This document shows, one piece after another, positions 25,984-35,219 of a stretch of 64,000 nt of DNA. Positions within the stretch are counted from its first letter, which is position 1, and each line of letters opens with the position of its first letter. Position numbers and translations under genes: made by a program. Below the pieces are notes generated by a model. The model saw nothing but the letters and a program-made list of their open reading frames with translations. It did no database searches and was not told where the DNA came from. The stretch spans positions 1-64,000 of the forward strand of contig CALXHO010000001.1 in the NCBI GenBank assembly GCA_944388125.1, written 5' to 3'. Source of the stretch: an uncultured Gemmiger sp. (GTDB taxonomy: Bacteria > Bacillota > Clostridia > Oscillospirales > Ruminococcaceae).

Positions 25984-26388
25984 CGCCGAATAGGCATCAA
26001 TGAGTTCCTGGTTGTACTCCACACCGGCTTCCTTCAAAGCGGCCAGGAGATCCACCTCCAGGGTGGCACACTGGCCGGAGCCGGAACCGCCGGTGATCCA
26101 CTGGGTGGCGGACCAGCCAAAGACGTTCACCTTGTTGACGTCCTTGCTCAGTGGCAGAACACTTTCCTCATTGCGCAGCAGTACAGTTCCTTCTGCCTGG
26201 ATCTGTTCTGCCAGGGTGTTGCCGGCCTGCAAAAGCTCATCGCTGAGCTCCGCACGGCTGCCCATAAACTGGTCCAGCGTACTGCGGAAAGCAGCGCAGG
26301 CAATGTTGACGCCCAGCCCCAGAACCAGCAGGATGCAGATCACTGCCAGATTCAGCTTGCCGGGTTTCTTGACGGATTTGCTGTTCAT
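25984..26388 (-). pseudogene. 5' remnant of a membrane-anchored GH3 glycosidase
   Basis: From ATG 26388 (AGGAGGAAAA upstream) about 130 codons encode an N-terminal membrane segment (LAVICILLVLGLGVNIACA), then the start of a GH3 alpha/beta-sandwich: AEQIQAEGTVLLRNEESVLP, NVFGWSATQWITGGSGSGQC, ending ELIDAYSA. The sequence then runs straight into the HxlR-2 terminator and out of homology. The domain order matches the intact GH3 gene at 28.9 kb, where the sandwich also comes first, so about 800 codons are missing. The gap 26389-26645 upstream is AT-rich and holds no gene. Confidence 0.8.
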
Positions 26389-26590
26389 CTATTTTCCTCC
26401 TTCATTTTTGCCGCTCCCCTTCGCCAATTCAGCGGGCGCGGCGTTCTGGATACCAGTATATTTTCTTCTGCCGGCTTCTTGGCAAAAATTTCGTAACTGG
26501 TTATTTTTCCTTCGCGTTTGACATGTTGCATAATTATTTTTTACTTTATAGCCAATTTTAGTGTTAAGTTGTTGTGCATATTCACAAGAA

Positions 26591-26632
26591 GCAAAACTGC
26601 CCTGGCAGGATGTTCCCACCAAGGCAGTTTGC
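26591..26632 (-). terminator. Terminator of LytTR/GHKL system 1
   Basis: GCAAAACTGCCCTGG (26591-26605) pairs with CCAAGGCAGTTTGC (26619-26632) a few bases beyond the kinase stop codon. Confidence 0.7.
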
Positions 26633-26645
26633 ACAGATGTTTTTT

Positions 26646-27968
26646 TCAGTCCGGCAACGGAAGCAGAATGCTGAGGGTAAACAGGTTGTCCTCGGTGGAA
26701 ATATCCATGGACCCGCCATACCGCATGGCGATCTGACGGATGCTTTCCAGTCCAAAGCCGTGGTTCCGGGCATCCTTTTTTGTGGATATGATGCGCTCCT
26801 TGTCTTTGCGCAGATCATGGGCAAAGTAGTTTTCAACCTGAATAAACACAGCCCCCAGACGCTTTTGTGCAGTAACTGAAATATTCCGGGCGTCCGCGTC
26901 GGGAACCTGCTCGCTGGCCTCAATGGCGTTGTCCAGGGCATTGCCGAACAGGGTGTACAGATCCACCGGGCTGATGAATTCCAGAAGTCTGCCGTCGGCC
27001 ATCCAGGTGCACTCGATCTGATGCTTCTCGCACAGCAGACTTTTCTCGGTCAGCACCGTATCCAGAACCCGGTTGCCTGTTTTGACAGAGCAGTCGTATA
27101 TCATGGCGGACCGTTCCAGTTCCTGCAGGCTTTCCTCCCGCTCCTCCGGGTTTGAAACCAGGCGCAGTGCCGATACCTGATGTTTGAGGTCATGGCATTT
27201 GCGGTTGATGATGTCGATGGTTTCCTGGGAGAGATGGTACTGGTCCTCCATCTGGATGCGCAGCCGACGTTCCGCCTCCGCAGCCGCCGCCAGATTCAGT
27301 TCCCGCCGCTGCTCCATTTGCAGCCACAGCAAAAACTGACAGCTGCACAGGTCATAGGCCAGGCTTAAGGGATAGGCAAAGTTCTCCCGCAGTCCCGGCA
27401 GGTAGCGGAAGGGATAATTCAGCACCAGTCCCATAATCAGCATCAGGCTCAGCACAATGACGGCTTTCCGCCATGTGACCAGATACCGGCCGTTATGTGC
27501 CAGCTTTCTGGCCGGAAAGATCCAGCTCAGCGCCATGGTTGCCGCCAGCAGAATCCAGTTCAGGCTCATATTGAATGGGCCTGTTCCGTAATTACCCATA
27601 ATCACAGAAAGGCAGAACTCGGTGTGCTGTACGGCATAGACGCAGGCCATCCCGAACAGCCGGTCCTGCCGGTTGAGTTTGGTACAGACCGCAAAGATCA
27701 GCAGCGAGGCACACAGGGGCAGGACAAAGTAGAGAACCTGAAACAGGGCATTGACCCAAAACTGGGTAAAGAGGTGTCCCGCCTCCTGCCAGTCGTACAG
27801 CGCATTCAACACGCCTCCCAGCAGAAAGCAGACCACTTCCGAAACCGCCAGACGGACTTTCCAGTTGGGCCGGTGTTCCAGCGGCAGCACAAACACCGCC
27901 GTGCAAAGCGCCATGCCCTGCATGAAATCCGCCTGAAATACCTGTGATATAAAAGCTGCTGGTGTCAT
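26646..27968 (-). CDS. GHKL sensor histidine kinase (AgrC/ComD-like), system 1
   Basis: 440 residues. Six to seven membrane helices make up the first 200 residues. The kinase core follows with the phosphoacceptor in INRKCHDLKHQ, then NALDNAIEAS (N box) and a G box in NHGFGLESIRQIA. This is the HATPase_c_5/GHKL type that partners LytTR response regulators, usually sensing peptides. Its start overlaps the regulator stop by four bases. It lies downstream of the domain-swapped GH3 gene. Confidence 0.92.
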   Translation of the reverse strand: MTPAAFISQVFQADFMQGMALCTAVFVLPLEHRPNWKVRLAVSEVVCFLLGGVLNALYDWQEAGHLFTQFWVNALFQVLYFVLPLCASLLIFAVCTKLNRQDRLFGMACVYAVQHTEFCLSVIMGNYGTGPFNMSLNWILLAATMALSWIFPARKLAHNGRYLVTWRKAVIVLSLMLIMGLVLNYPFRYLPGLRENFAYPLSLAYDLCSCQFLLWLQMEQRRELNLAAAAEAERRLRIQMEDQYHLSQETIDIINRKCHDLKHQVSALRLVSNPEEREESLQELERSAMIYDCSVKTGNRVLDTVLTEKSLLCEKHQIECTWMADGRLLEFISPVDLYTLFGNALDNAIEASEQVPDADARNISVTAQKRLGAVFIQVENYFAHDLRKDKERIISTKKDARNHGFGLESIRQIAMRYGGSMDISTEDNLFTLSILLPLPD

Positions 27969-28678
27969 ACGCTTTTCCCCTCGGCATAGGACAGCAAGGC
28001 ATCGATCACCGCACGGCGCCGGTTCCGGCTGACCGGCAATTCCCTCTCTGCCACCCGCAGTGTGTTGCCATGGACACGGTCGATGTAACGGATATTGACC
28101 AGGTAACAGTTATGACACCGGACAAAGCCCTGGGGGATCAGGGACTTTTCCAGACTGGACAAGGTGGAGCCGCCGGTGGTGATGACCCCCTCCACCGTGT
28201 GATACTGCAGATTGTGGTCAAATATTTCAATGTAGTAGATGCGGCTCAGGGGCACCCGCACCATGTTTCCGTCGGTTTTCAGGATCAGGGCTTCATTTTC
28301 CCGGGTGCGCAGCAGGCGAAGAACCCGCTTCAGCCGCATGGCCAGAGCCGGGTATTTCACCGGCTTGAGCAGATAGTCCAGTGCCCCCACGTCATAGCCG
28401 TGGATGGCATACTGGGCAAGATTGGTAATGAAGATGAGGCAGACATCCGGGTCTGTTTCCCGGATGCTTTTCGCCGTCTCAAAGCCGTTCATCACGGGCA
28501 TATCCACATCCAGGAACAACAGATCCCATTCCGGGCGGTAGTCCCCGGCAAGCTTTGCACCATCAGAGAACAGTGTGATCTGTGTTTCCACCTTGTTTTC
28601 CGCTCCGAACTGCTCCACCTGCTCCTGCAGCTGACGGGCTGCCTGCAGATCGTCTTCCACGATTGCAATCCGAACCAT
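27965..28678 (-). CDS. LytTR response regulator, system 1
   Basis: 237 residues: receiver domain with IVEDD, phospho-Asp in LLFLDVDMPVMNG and the KP pair in LLKPVKYP, then a LytTR DNA-binding domain (VPLSRIYYIEIFDHNLQYHT, FVRCHNCYLVNIRYID, ELPVSRNRRR). First gene of a two-gene operon with the GHKL kinase. Confidence 0.93.
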   Translation of the reverse strand: MVRIAIVEDDLQAARQLQEQVEQFGAENKVETQITLFSDGAKLAGDYRPEWDLLFLDVDMPVMNGFETAKSIRETDPDVCLIFITNLAQYAIHGYDVGALDYLLKPVKYPALAMRLKRVLRLLRTRENEALILKTDGNMVRVPLSRIYYIEIFDHNLQYHTVEGVITTGGSTLSSLEKSLIPQGFVRCHNCYLVNIRYIDRVHGNTLRVAERELPVSRNRRRAVIDALLSYAEGKSV

Positions 28679-28726
28679 CCTGTGATGCTCCCTTCTCCGT
28701 GTTTTGCGGCCCTTCTTTATAAAAAT

Positions 28727-28755
28727 ATTATACTAGAAAGGGATAAAACCCGCAA
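28727..28755 (-). promoter_or_regulatory. Promoter of LytTR system 1
   Basis: Minus strand TTGCGG (28750-28755), 17-base spacer, TATAAT (28727-28732). Confidence 0.7.
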
Positions 28756-28818
28756 TAAAGCCGGTATGTATGGTCTGTCTCCTGCTTTCAGATTCTGCCC
28801 GCCACCCTCTCTTAGATA

Positions 28819-28852
28819 CAGAAAGGACCGGCCATACGGTCGGTCCTTTCTG
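28819..28852 (-). terminator. Inverted repeat after the GH3 gene, probable terminator
   Basis: CAGAAAGGACCG (28819-28830) pairs with CGGTCCTTTCTG (28841-28852). The U-tract is poor. Confidence 0.5.
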
Positions 28853-28897
28853 CATGTTATAGAAGAAAGAGAAGACGTCTTTCGTGGATGTCAATGC

Positions 28898-31861
28898 TTA
28901 TTTCGCGTCGGTGGCCTTCTTGCTGCTTCTCACCAGCATGACCACACTGCCGGTGGTCAGCACCGCCATCACACCGGTGACCACGTACAGGGTCATCTGC
29001 CACCAGGGGGTGATGGGACGCACGGTCGCGTTGCCGATGTTCATGGCCTGGCTGTGGGTGACCGAGTAGGCGATGTTCTTGACGGCGCGCTGCACGGCGG
29101 TGACCATGGCCGGATCGTTTTCCAGGCCGTCCAGCGTGGCCATGCCCATGCTGTATCCATCCCAGATATCCTGTCCGGCCAGAACGCCCAGACGGTAGTC
29201 CATGAAGCTGGCCATGACCGAGCAGTCGGTGATGGCTGCGCCGTCCATGCCCCACTCATCCCGCAGGATGCCGGTCATCAGGCCATGATGAGCGCCGCTC
29301 CATACCACACCGATGCGGTTGAAGGAGCTCATGACGCCCATGCCGCCGCCCTTGGCGACGCTGCCCTCAAAGCCTTCCAGGTACAGTTCCCGGATGGCCT
29401 GCTCGTTGGACCAGGTGGAGATGCCGTAGCGGCCTTCCTCCTGATCGTTCAGGGCAAAGTGCTTGGTAAAGACGTAGACGCCGCGGTCCTGAATGGCTGC
29501 GACCTCCACAGCGGCGATCTGGCCGGAGAGCCAGCCGTCCTCGGAGTAATACTCAAAGTTACGGCCGCAGTAGGGCGTGCGATGGATGTTTGCGCCGGGG
29601 CCGTAGATGCCCGCGTAGACCGTGCCGGTGTCGGAAGGTGCATGGAGGAAGTCCTCGCCGATGCACTTGCCGATGTTCTCGATGATCTCCAGGTTGAAGG
29701 TGGCGGCCATCACGTCCTCGGAGGTGTAGGCCATGGCGCTGGAACCGCCCATCAGGCTCTTGGTGAAGCCCTGGGGGCCGTTCTCATCCAGCGTGCCGGG
29801 CAGACCAATGGAGGGAACCGGCTGGGTCAGATGGAAGCCGTTATAGATGACGTTGGTCATCTCGCTGTAAGGAATCTGCTTGATCAGGTCAGACCATGCG
29901 GGATCATCCGCATCGGCCTCGGCAAAATCGTTGGCGGTCAGATCGCCGGCCACGCCCATTTCCGGCATGGTGGCGTCGGGATAGTACATTTCCTTGTACC
30001 GCTCCACCAGGGCTGCCCTGTCTGCCTCGTCGTCAGACAGGCCGTCCGCCCACATCTGCTCGGTGATGCGCAGGGAAACGGGGCTCTGGGGGAAGGTGCC
30101 CTGCCAGTCACTGCGGGACAGGTAGGTGATCTGCTGATCCTCAGCGCCCTCGTACTTGTTCAGATCGGCGTTGTCAAAGAGGTTGGTGATGGCATTGCCG
30201 GTGACGGAGGACACCGCGTAGGTGGTCTTATCGAAGGTGGGGTTGTTCCACTTGACGGCCAGGGAGGCATCGCCCGTGCCGTCCATGCGGGAGGCATCGG
30301 CCCCCTTTGCCGCCAGGATGTTGTTGACGGCGTTGTGCGCGTCGGTGCCAACGGTGAAGTAGTAATCGCCGTCCTCCAGGATGTAGGTCTTGGCGTTGTT
30401 GGCATCGTAGGAGGTCAGGTCCTCCTTGTTCACGGTGACGGTGAAGTGCTCGGTAGCGCCGGCCGCGATCCTCTTCTTGTCAAAGCCGCACAGTTCCACA
30501 GAGGCCTTTTCCACGCCGTTGTCCATGTCATACTGGGTGTAGGGACTCTGGAAGTAGATCTGCACCGTGTGCTTGCCATCCACCGCGCCGGTGTTGGTCA
30601 CGTCCACGCCCACTTCAAAGTGGTCGCCCTTGTCCTCCACCGTAAAGTTGGAGTAGGCAAAGGTGGTGTAGCTCAGGCCGTAGCCGAAGGGGAATGCCAC
30701 GTCGCCGGCATAGTCGTACTCGCCGGCATTGCCCTGGTTGAGGACGGAATCCTCATAGCGGGTCTCGTAGTAACGGTAGCCCACATAGATGCCTTCCTGG
30801 TAGACAACGTAGTCCTCGTTGCACTTGACAACGCCGGGGTCGGTGTTGTTCTGAGCGGTGGCGACCTCATAGTCGGCGCCGTTGGTATAGTTGAAAGCAC
30901 CGAAGTTCTGCATGGCAGGGCTGGAGTGGTTATCCTTGAGGAAGGTATCCACAATGCGACCGGAAGGATTGACCTTGCCGGCCAGGATATCCGCCACGCC
31001 GTTGATGCCGGTCATGCCCACATCGCCGATCCACAGGACCGCGTCGATGTCATAGCTGTCCAAAAAGTCCAGCTGCAGCGCATTGGAGGAGTTGAGCAGA
31101 ACCACGATCTTCTTGAAGACACCCTGCTCCTTCAGCTGCTGGAGGTTGGAGAGCATGTCGATCTCCTCCTGGCAGAGGCGCAGATAGTCGCCGTCGGTCA
31201 TGTACGGTTCCAGTTCCGGCAGACCGCTGGGCAGGTCAGCGCCCTCGCCGCCGGAGCGGGCCAGCACCACCAGGGCCACGTCGCCGTAGTCGGCCCAGGT
31301 GTTCTGCAGCTCCTGGGTGTACTCGGACCAGGGCACTTCATTGATGCGGTACTGTGCCTGATTGCCGCCGGTGGTATCGGCATTCACGCGGGTATAGCCG
31401 CAGTTTGCGTAAAAGTCCCACTGATCAGGATTGACGCAGCCTTCCCCGAAGGAATTTTCCAGGGCGTCTTTCAGGGTGACGGCATCCTCGGCAGAGACCT
31501 GGCCGGAGCCGGTACCGCCGTACATCAGGTTGTAGCTGGACTGGGAGAAGGTGGTGAACTTTGTGCCTTCTGCCAGGGGCAGAGCATTGTTGTTGTTCAC
31601 CAGCAGGGCTGCGCCCTCTGCCTCGATGCTCTCGCAGAGTTCTTTTTCAAAGGCGACCAGGTCCTCCTCGTTTTCGTAGTCGCTGGTAAAATGGATGGTG
31701 GCTTCCGGGTCGGGAATGACTTCCTGCGTCTTTGCGTTCAGGGCCACGCTGATGACGGAGGAGAACTGGGCCGTGATGGGAATCGCCGCAATACATACGG
31801 CCAGTACAACCGCTGTAACTGCCGTAAGGGCAACCCAGCGTTTGCTTGCTTTCTTTTTCAT
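28898..31861 (-). CDS. Membrane-anchored family 3 glycoside hydrolase with swapped domain order
   Basis: 987 residues; ATG has AAAGGAG upstream. An N-terminal membrane segment (WVALTAVTAVVLAVCIAAIP) comes first, then the alpha/beta sandwich (EAEGAALLVNNNNALPLAEG, MYGGTGSGQVS), the Fn3-like domain (VGVDVTNTGAVDGKHTVQIY), and only then the catalytic TIM barrel (GPGANIHRTPYCGRNFEYYS, FTKHFALNDQE, DGAAITDCSV with the likely nucleophile Asp). A second membrane helix and a Lys-rich tail close it (LYVVTGVMAVLTTGSVVML). This is a circular permutation of the usual GH3 order, known from some rumen beta-glucosidases. The catalytic parts would face outward. It lies between two LytTR systems and behind LytTR-type repeats. 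Confidence 0.92.
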   Translation of the reverse strand: MKKKASKRWVALTAVTAVVLAVCIAAIPITAQFSSVISVALNAKTQEVIPDPEATIHFTSDYENEEDLVAFEKELCESIEAEGAALLVNNNNALPLAEGTKFTTFSQSSYNLMYGGTGSGQVSAEDAVTLKDALENSFGEGCVNPDQWDFYANCGYTRVNADTTGGNQAQYRINEVPWSEYTQELQNTWADYGDVALVVLARSGGEGADLPSGLPELEPYMTDGDYLRLCQEEIDMLSNLQQLKEQGVFKKIVVLLNSSNALQLDFLDSYDIDAVLWIGDVGMTGINGVADILAGKVNPSGRIVDTFLKDNHSSPAMQNFGAFNYTNGADYEVATAQNNTDPGVVKCNEDYVVYQEGIYVGYRYYETRYEDSVLNQGNAGEYDYAGDVAFPFGYGLSYTTFAYSNFTVEDKGDHFEVGVDVTNTGAVDGKHTVQIYFQSPYTQYDMDNGVEKASVELCGFDKKRIAAGATEHFTVTVNKEDLTSYDANNAKTYILEDGDYYFTVGTDAHNAVNNILAAKGADASRMDGTGDASLAVKWNNPTFDKTTYAVSSVTGNAITNLFDNADLNKYEGAEDQQITYLSRSDWQGTFPQSPVSLRITEQMWADGLSDDEADRAALVERYKEMYYPDATMPEMGVAGDLTANDFAEADADDPAWSDLIKQIPYSEMTNVIYNGFHLTQPVPSIGLPGTLDENGPQGFTKSLMGGSSAMAYTSEDVMAATFNLEIIENIGKCIGEDFLHAPSDTGTVYAGIYGPGANIHRTPYCGRNFEYYSEDGWLSGQIAAVEVAAIQDRGVYVFTKHFALNDQEEGRYGISTWSNEQAIRELYLEGFEGSVAKGGGMGVMSSFNRIGVVWSGAHHGLMTGILRDEWGMDGAAITDCSVMASFMDYRLGVLAGQDIWDGYSMGMATLDGLENDPAMVTAVQRAVKNIAYSVTHSQAMNIGNATVRPITPWWQMTLYVVTGVMAVLTTGSVVMLVRSSKKATDAK

Positions 31862-31948
31862 GTAGGGTACTCCTTTCTCTTGCTGCAGGCTCCGATTTCC
31901 GGGGCTTGTGTTCTCTTGGCTTCATTATTGCGGCATTCTCAGAATTTT

Positions 31949-31992
31949 CACAACAGATTTCGCACAACCTTGGCTGTGAGCAGCACAACCTT
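31949..31992 (-). promoter_or_regulatory. LytTR-type direct repeats upstream of the GH3 gene
   Basis: GCACAACCTT occurs at 31962-31971 and again at 31983-31992, exactly 21 bp apart, with a third partial copy (CACAACAGAT) at 31949. LytTR regulators bind pairs of about 9-bp direct repeats one to two helical turns apart. They lie between the GH3 gene and the divergent LytTR system 2. Confidence 0.6.
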
Positions 31993-32017
31993 AACTGCAC
32001 AGCATTTTTTCTCTTTC

Positions 32018-32046
32018 TTGACTTGTTTTATGGATATCGCTATATT
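32018..32046 (+). promoter_or_regulatory. Promoter of LytTR system 2
   Basis: TTGACT (32018-32023), 17-base spacer, TATATT (32041-32046). Confidence 0.7.
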
Positions 32047-32076
32047 TTAAGACAGAGTTTGTGAAGGAGGGACATC

Positions 32077-32793
32077 ATGCTGGGGATCGCCATTGTGGAG
32101 GATGACGGGGAGCATGCGGCCTTGCTGGAATCCTTCATCCGTCAATACGTCGAGGAACGCCATATCCCGGTTTCGGTGCAGCTGTTTCACGATGCAGTGA
32201 CGTTTCTGGACCAGTACCGAGCGGAGTATCAGATTGTTTTCATGGATATTATGATGCCTATGCTGGACGGCATGGAAGCGGCCAAACTGCTGCGGCAGAA
32301 GGACAGCACGGTGGTGCTGGTTTTTGTGACCACCATGCGCCAGTATGCCGTTCAGGGGTACGAGGTGGATGCCTGTGACTTTCTGGTCAAGCCGGTCACC
32401 TACCCGGAATTTGCCCTGAAGTTCACCCGGATTCTGAGCAAAGTTCCCTCGGAGGCGGCTTCCGGCAACGAAGTGTTTCTCAAGACGGAAAACAGTTTTG
32501 TCCGTCTTTCCAGCCGGGACATTCTGTATGTAGAGGTCAGCGGGCATTACTGCATTTACCATACCGTCAGCGGGGATTACCGCCGCTACCAGACCATGAA
32601 AAGCGCCGAATCCTCCCTGCCTGCCGACAGCTTTGCCCGGTGCAACAACTATCTGCTGGTCAATCTGGCCCACGTGTCCCGCATGGACGGCATGGAGGTC
32701 CGGGTGGGAGACAGGACCTTGCCGGTGAGCTATCCCCGGCGCAAGGCCTTTGCCGATGCGGTGGCGCGGTATATGGAGAGTCGGGGCCGATGA
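32077..32793 (+). CDS. LytTR response regulator, system 2
   Basis: 238 residues; GAAGGAGG precedes the start. Receiver domain with IVEDD, phospho-Asp in IVFMDIMMPMLDG and DFLVKPVTYP; then the LytTR domain (RLSSRDILYVEVSGHYCIYH, FARCNNYLLVNLAHVSRMDG, TLPVSYPRRK). Divergent from the GH3 gene, with LytTR-type repeats in between, so it is the favoured regulator of that enzyme. Confidence 0.93.
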   Translation: MLGIAIVEDDGEHAALLESFIRQYVEERHIPVSVQLFHDAVTFLDQYRAEYQIVFMDIMMPMLDGMEAAKLLRQKDSTVVLVFVTTMRQYAVQGYEVDACDFLVKPVTYPEFALKFTRILSKVPSEAASGNEVFLKTENSFVRLSSRDILYVEVSGHYCIYHTVSGDYRRYQTMKSAESSLPADSFARCNNYLLVNLAHVSRMDGMEVRVGDRTLPVSYPRRKAFADAVARYMESRGR

Positions 32794-34166
32794 TTGGGAA
32801 TATCTATCTGTGGCTGGGGGTCTATACCTTTCAGGCCTATAATCTGATTCTGACCTATCTGCAGTGCTTTGTCTGCCTGGCCTTTTTTGCCCGGCGGATG
32901 GAACGCCGCAATCATTTTGTTCTCCGGGTGGCGGGCGCTCTGGCGGCAGGTGTGCTGCTCTGTGTTCCCCTGATCGTTCTGTATACCCATCTGAATACCT
33001 TGCCTGCCCGGGTCTTCTGCTATCTGACCGTCAGCCTGCTGAATTTTCTGGCGCTGTCCTTCTGTTGGAAAGACAATATCGAGGAGCTTCTGCTCACCTT
33101 CTGTTCCGGCACGGCAGCCTATCAGCTGACCAACAAGTTCTATCCCCTGCTCCAGCTGCTGCGGGGCTACAATGATCTGGAAACCATCTCGCTGTTTCAC
33201 TACGGGGATATTCTGTGGTGGGACTGGGCCATTTACTTTGGCTTTTATCTTCTGTGTTACTGGATTCTGTCCCGGATTTTCCGCCCCAGGACCCGGCTGT
33301 ACCGCAGCCGGCGCACTGCCCTGAGCGTGGGGCTGCTCTCCTGCAGCACCGTTCTGGTGGTCAACGTGCTGATCTGCATTTCCCGTACCTACGAGGCTGA
33401 AAGCCTTGCCCTCAATCTGATCGTCAAGATTTTCTGCATCCTGTTCGGCATTGTGATTCTGTTTGCCTGTACTCACATCTTCTCCCTCAATGAGCGGGAC
33501 CATCAGATCGACGTGCTGCATCAGCTGTGGCGGCAGGACAAGGCACAGTTTGAGTCCATCAAGGCCAACATGGACGTCATCAACATGAAATGCCACGACC
33601 TGAAGCACATTCTGGACAAGATCTCGGGCAAGCTTACCGCTGAGGAGACCGAGTCCCTGCGCACTGCCATTGAATTTTACGATTCCAACATCAAGACCGG
33701 CAACGAGGTCCTGGACGTTGTCCTGTGCGAAAAGGCCATGGCCTGTCAGCGGGACCATATCCGTTTTTCCTGCATGGCGGACGGCAGCCGGCTGGACTTT
33801 CTGACACCGGTACAGACCTACACCCTCTTCGGCAACATCATCGACAACGCCATGGAAGCAGTCCGTCGCCTGTCTGACCCTGAGCTGCGGGTCATCTCGC
33901 TGATCTGCCAGGCGGAGGGCGACCGCCTGATGATCGAGGAATCCAACTACTTCACGGGCGAGCTGAAACTGAACGGGGATCTGCCTGTGACCGGCAAGGA
34001 GGACGCTTCCCGCCACGGCTACGGTACGCGGAGCATCCAGTACATTGCCCGGCAATACGGCGGCGACATGCGCGTCGAGCTCAACGGCAATATGTTCTTT
34101 TTGAAGGTATGGTTCCCTCTTTCCGCACAGAAAAAGCAGTCCGCCGGGGCCGGCTCCATCAAGTAA
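32790..34166 (+). CDS. GHKL sensor histidine kinase, system 2
   Basis: 458 residues from ATG 32790, overlapping the regulator stop (ATGA). Several membrane helices occupy the first 220 residues. The kinase core has NMKCHDLKHILDKI, NIIDNAMEAVRR and RHGYGTRSIQYIARQYGG. Same family as the system 1 kinase. The WYL regulator gene follows after only 35 bases with no clear promoter of its own, so it may be partly cotranscribed. Confidence 0.92.
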   Translation: MIGNIYLWLGVYTFQAYNLILTYLQCFVCLAFFARRMERRNHFVLRVAGALAAGVLLCVPLIVLYTHLNTLPARVFCYLTVSLLNFLALSFCWKDNIEELLLTFCSGTAAYQLTNKFYPLLQLLRGYNDLETISLFHYGDILWWDWAIYFGFYLLCYWILSRIFRPRTRLYRSRRTALSVGLLSCSTVLVVNVLICISRTYEAESLALNLIVKIFCILFGIVILFACTHIFSLNERDHQIDVLHQLWRQDKAQFESIKANMDVINMKCHDLKHILDKISGKLTAEETESLRTAIEFYDSNIKTGNEVLDVVLCEKAMACQRDHIRFSCMADGSRLDFLTPVQTYTLFGNIIDNAMEAVRRLSDPELRVISLICQAEGDRLMIEESNYFTGELKLNGDLPVTGKEDASRHGYGTRSIQYIARQYGGDMRVELNGNMFFLKVWFPLSAQKKQSAGAGSIK

Positions 34167-34201
34167 GAACTGACAAACCTTTCTGACAGGAGGGAAATGA
34201 G

Positions 34202-35197
34202 ATGAGTGCCGAACGTCTGATCCATATCCTAGCCATCCTGCAGCAGGGTACAAACGCCAACCAGTCCCTGACCCTGCACCAGATTCAGGATAAGCTGCTG
34301 CGACATCATCCTGAGACCCGCTGTTCCGAACAGATGATACGGCGGGATCTTGCCCTTCTGGAAGCCCTCAGTGAGGAAGGTGCTCTTTCGGTGCGGGTGG
34401 AGTCGTCGGCCGGGCCCCACAATCAGCGCTGCTACAAGGCCTATCATCCCGACTTCGGCCTGAACGAGGCACGGATGGTCTTTGATTCCATCTCCATCAG
34501 CCGGTTTCTGAGCCCACGGCAGAAGAAAAGTCTGATCTCCCAGCTGGAAGGCTATCTTTCCAGCTCCGAGGTGGAAAAGCTCCGGCAGCGGGTACAGGTG
34601 CGGGACTGTCTCATGCAAAATGAAAAGCTTCCCGAAACGCTGCAACTGCTTTACCAGGCGCTGGAATCCCGCCGCTGCCTGGACTTTACCTACTGTAAAT
34701 TTGATCTCAGGGGCCATCAGAAGCCTGTCAAAGAGTACCACGACATTCTGCCCCTGAAAGTGGTTTGGGAGGAGGAGCACTATTATCTGGTGGCCCTCAA
34801 CCGGGAGCACGCTGAGGAGGATCAGCAGCGCAACTATCGGGTGGACCGCATGACCGCCCTCTCTCTGTCGGGCCCTTTCTGGCGCAAGGTCTCCCCTGCC
34901 CCGGTGCGCTATGGACAGTTTGATATGTTCCCTGCCAGGGAAACCCGCCGGGTGACCTTCCGGCTGCATCAGGATCTTCTGGACATGGCTTTTGAGACTT
35001 TCGGCATCGGCCTGCACCCCGTAGCTGACGAGACCCGCCCGGGCTGGGTGCGCTTTACCGCCGAGACGGAGCTTTCCACCGGCTTTGTGCGATGGGTGCT
35101 GCGTCAGGCTGACAAAATCGAAGTGCTGGACCCGCCGGAGGTGCGGCAGCATATCCGGCAGTTTTTGCAGACTTTATGGAATTACTACCGCGACTGA
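34202..35197 (+). CDS. WYL-domain transcriptional regulator next to the helicase-nuclease locus
   Basis: 331 residues; AGGAGGG upstream. The N-terminus is a winged helix (LTLHQIQDKLLRHHPETRCS, EQMIRRDLALLEAL). The middle contains the WYL-type region, here with ILPLKVVWEEEHYYLVALNR and NYRVDRMTALSLS in place of the classical WYL triad text. A C-terminal WCX-like part (ETRRVTFRLHQDLLDMAFET) follows. WYL regulators such as BrxR and CapW repress defence operons and respond to ligands or DNA damage. Its stop codon lies in the loop of its own terminator, and the next gene starts behind a perfect palindrome. Confidence 0.88.
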   Translation: MSAERLIHILAILQQGTNANQSLTLHQIQDKLLRHHPETRCSEQMIRRDLALLEALSEEGALSVRVESSAGPHNQRCYKAYHPDFGLNEARMVFDSISISRFLSPRQKKSLISQLEGYLSSSEVEKLRQRVQVRDCLMQNEKLPETLQLLYQALESRRCLDFTYCKFDLRGHQKPVKEYHDILPLKVVWEEEHYYLVALNREHAEEDQQRNYRVDRMTALSLSGPFWRKVSPAPVRYGQFDMFPARETRRVTFRLHQDLLDMAFETFGIGLHPVADETRPGWVRFTAETELSTGFVRWVLRQADKIEVLDPPEVRQHIRQFLQTLWNYYRD

Positions 35198-35211
35198 GCG
35201 GTAGTTTTTTT
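35185..35211 (+). terminator. Terminator overlapping the WYL stop codon
   Basis: CTACCGC (35185-35191) pairs with GCGGTAG (35198-35204) and is followed by T7. The TGA stop is in the loop. Confidence 0.85.
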
Positions 35212-35219
35212 GTATCTCT

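Noticed and set aside
17932..26388. Integrative element or genomic island with attachment sites
   Set aside because: The region looks accessory, but I found no integrase, transposase, tRNA or flanking direct repeats.
27962..32050. A very long (1362-codon) open frame on plus
   Set aside because: It is antisense to the LytTR regulator and the GH3 gene, which have clear motifs, ribosome sites and promoters on minus. The long frame is a by-product of codon bias in high-GC genes.
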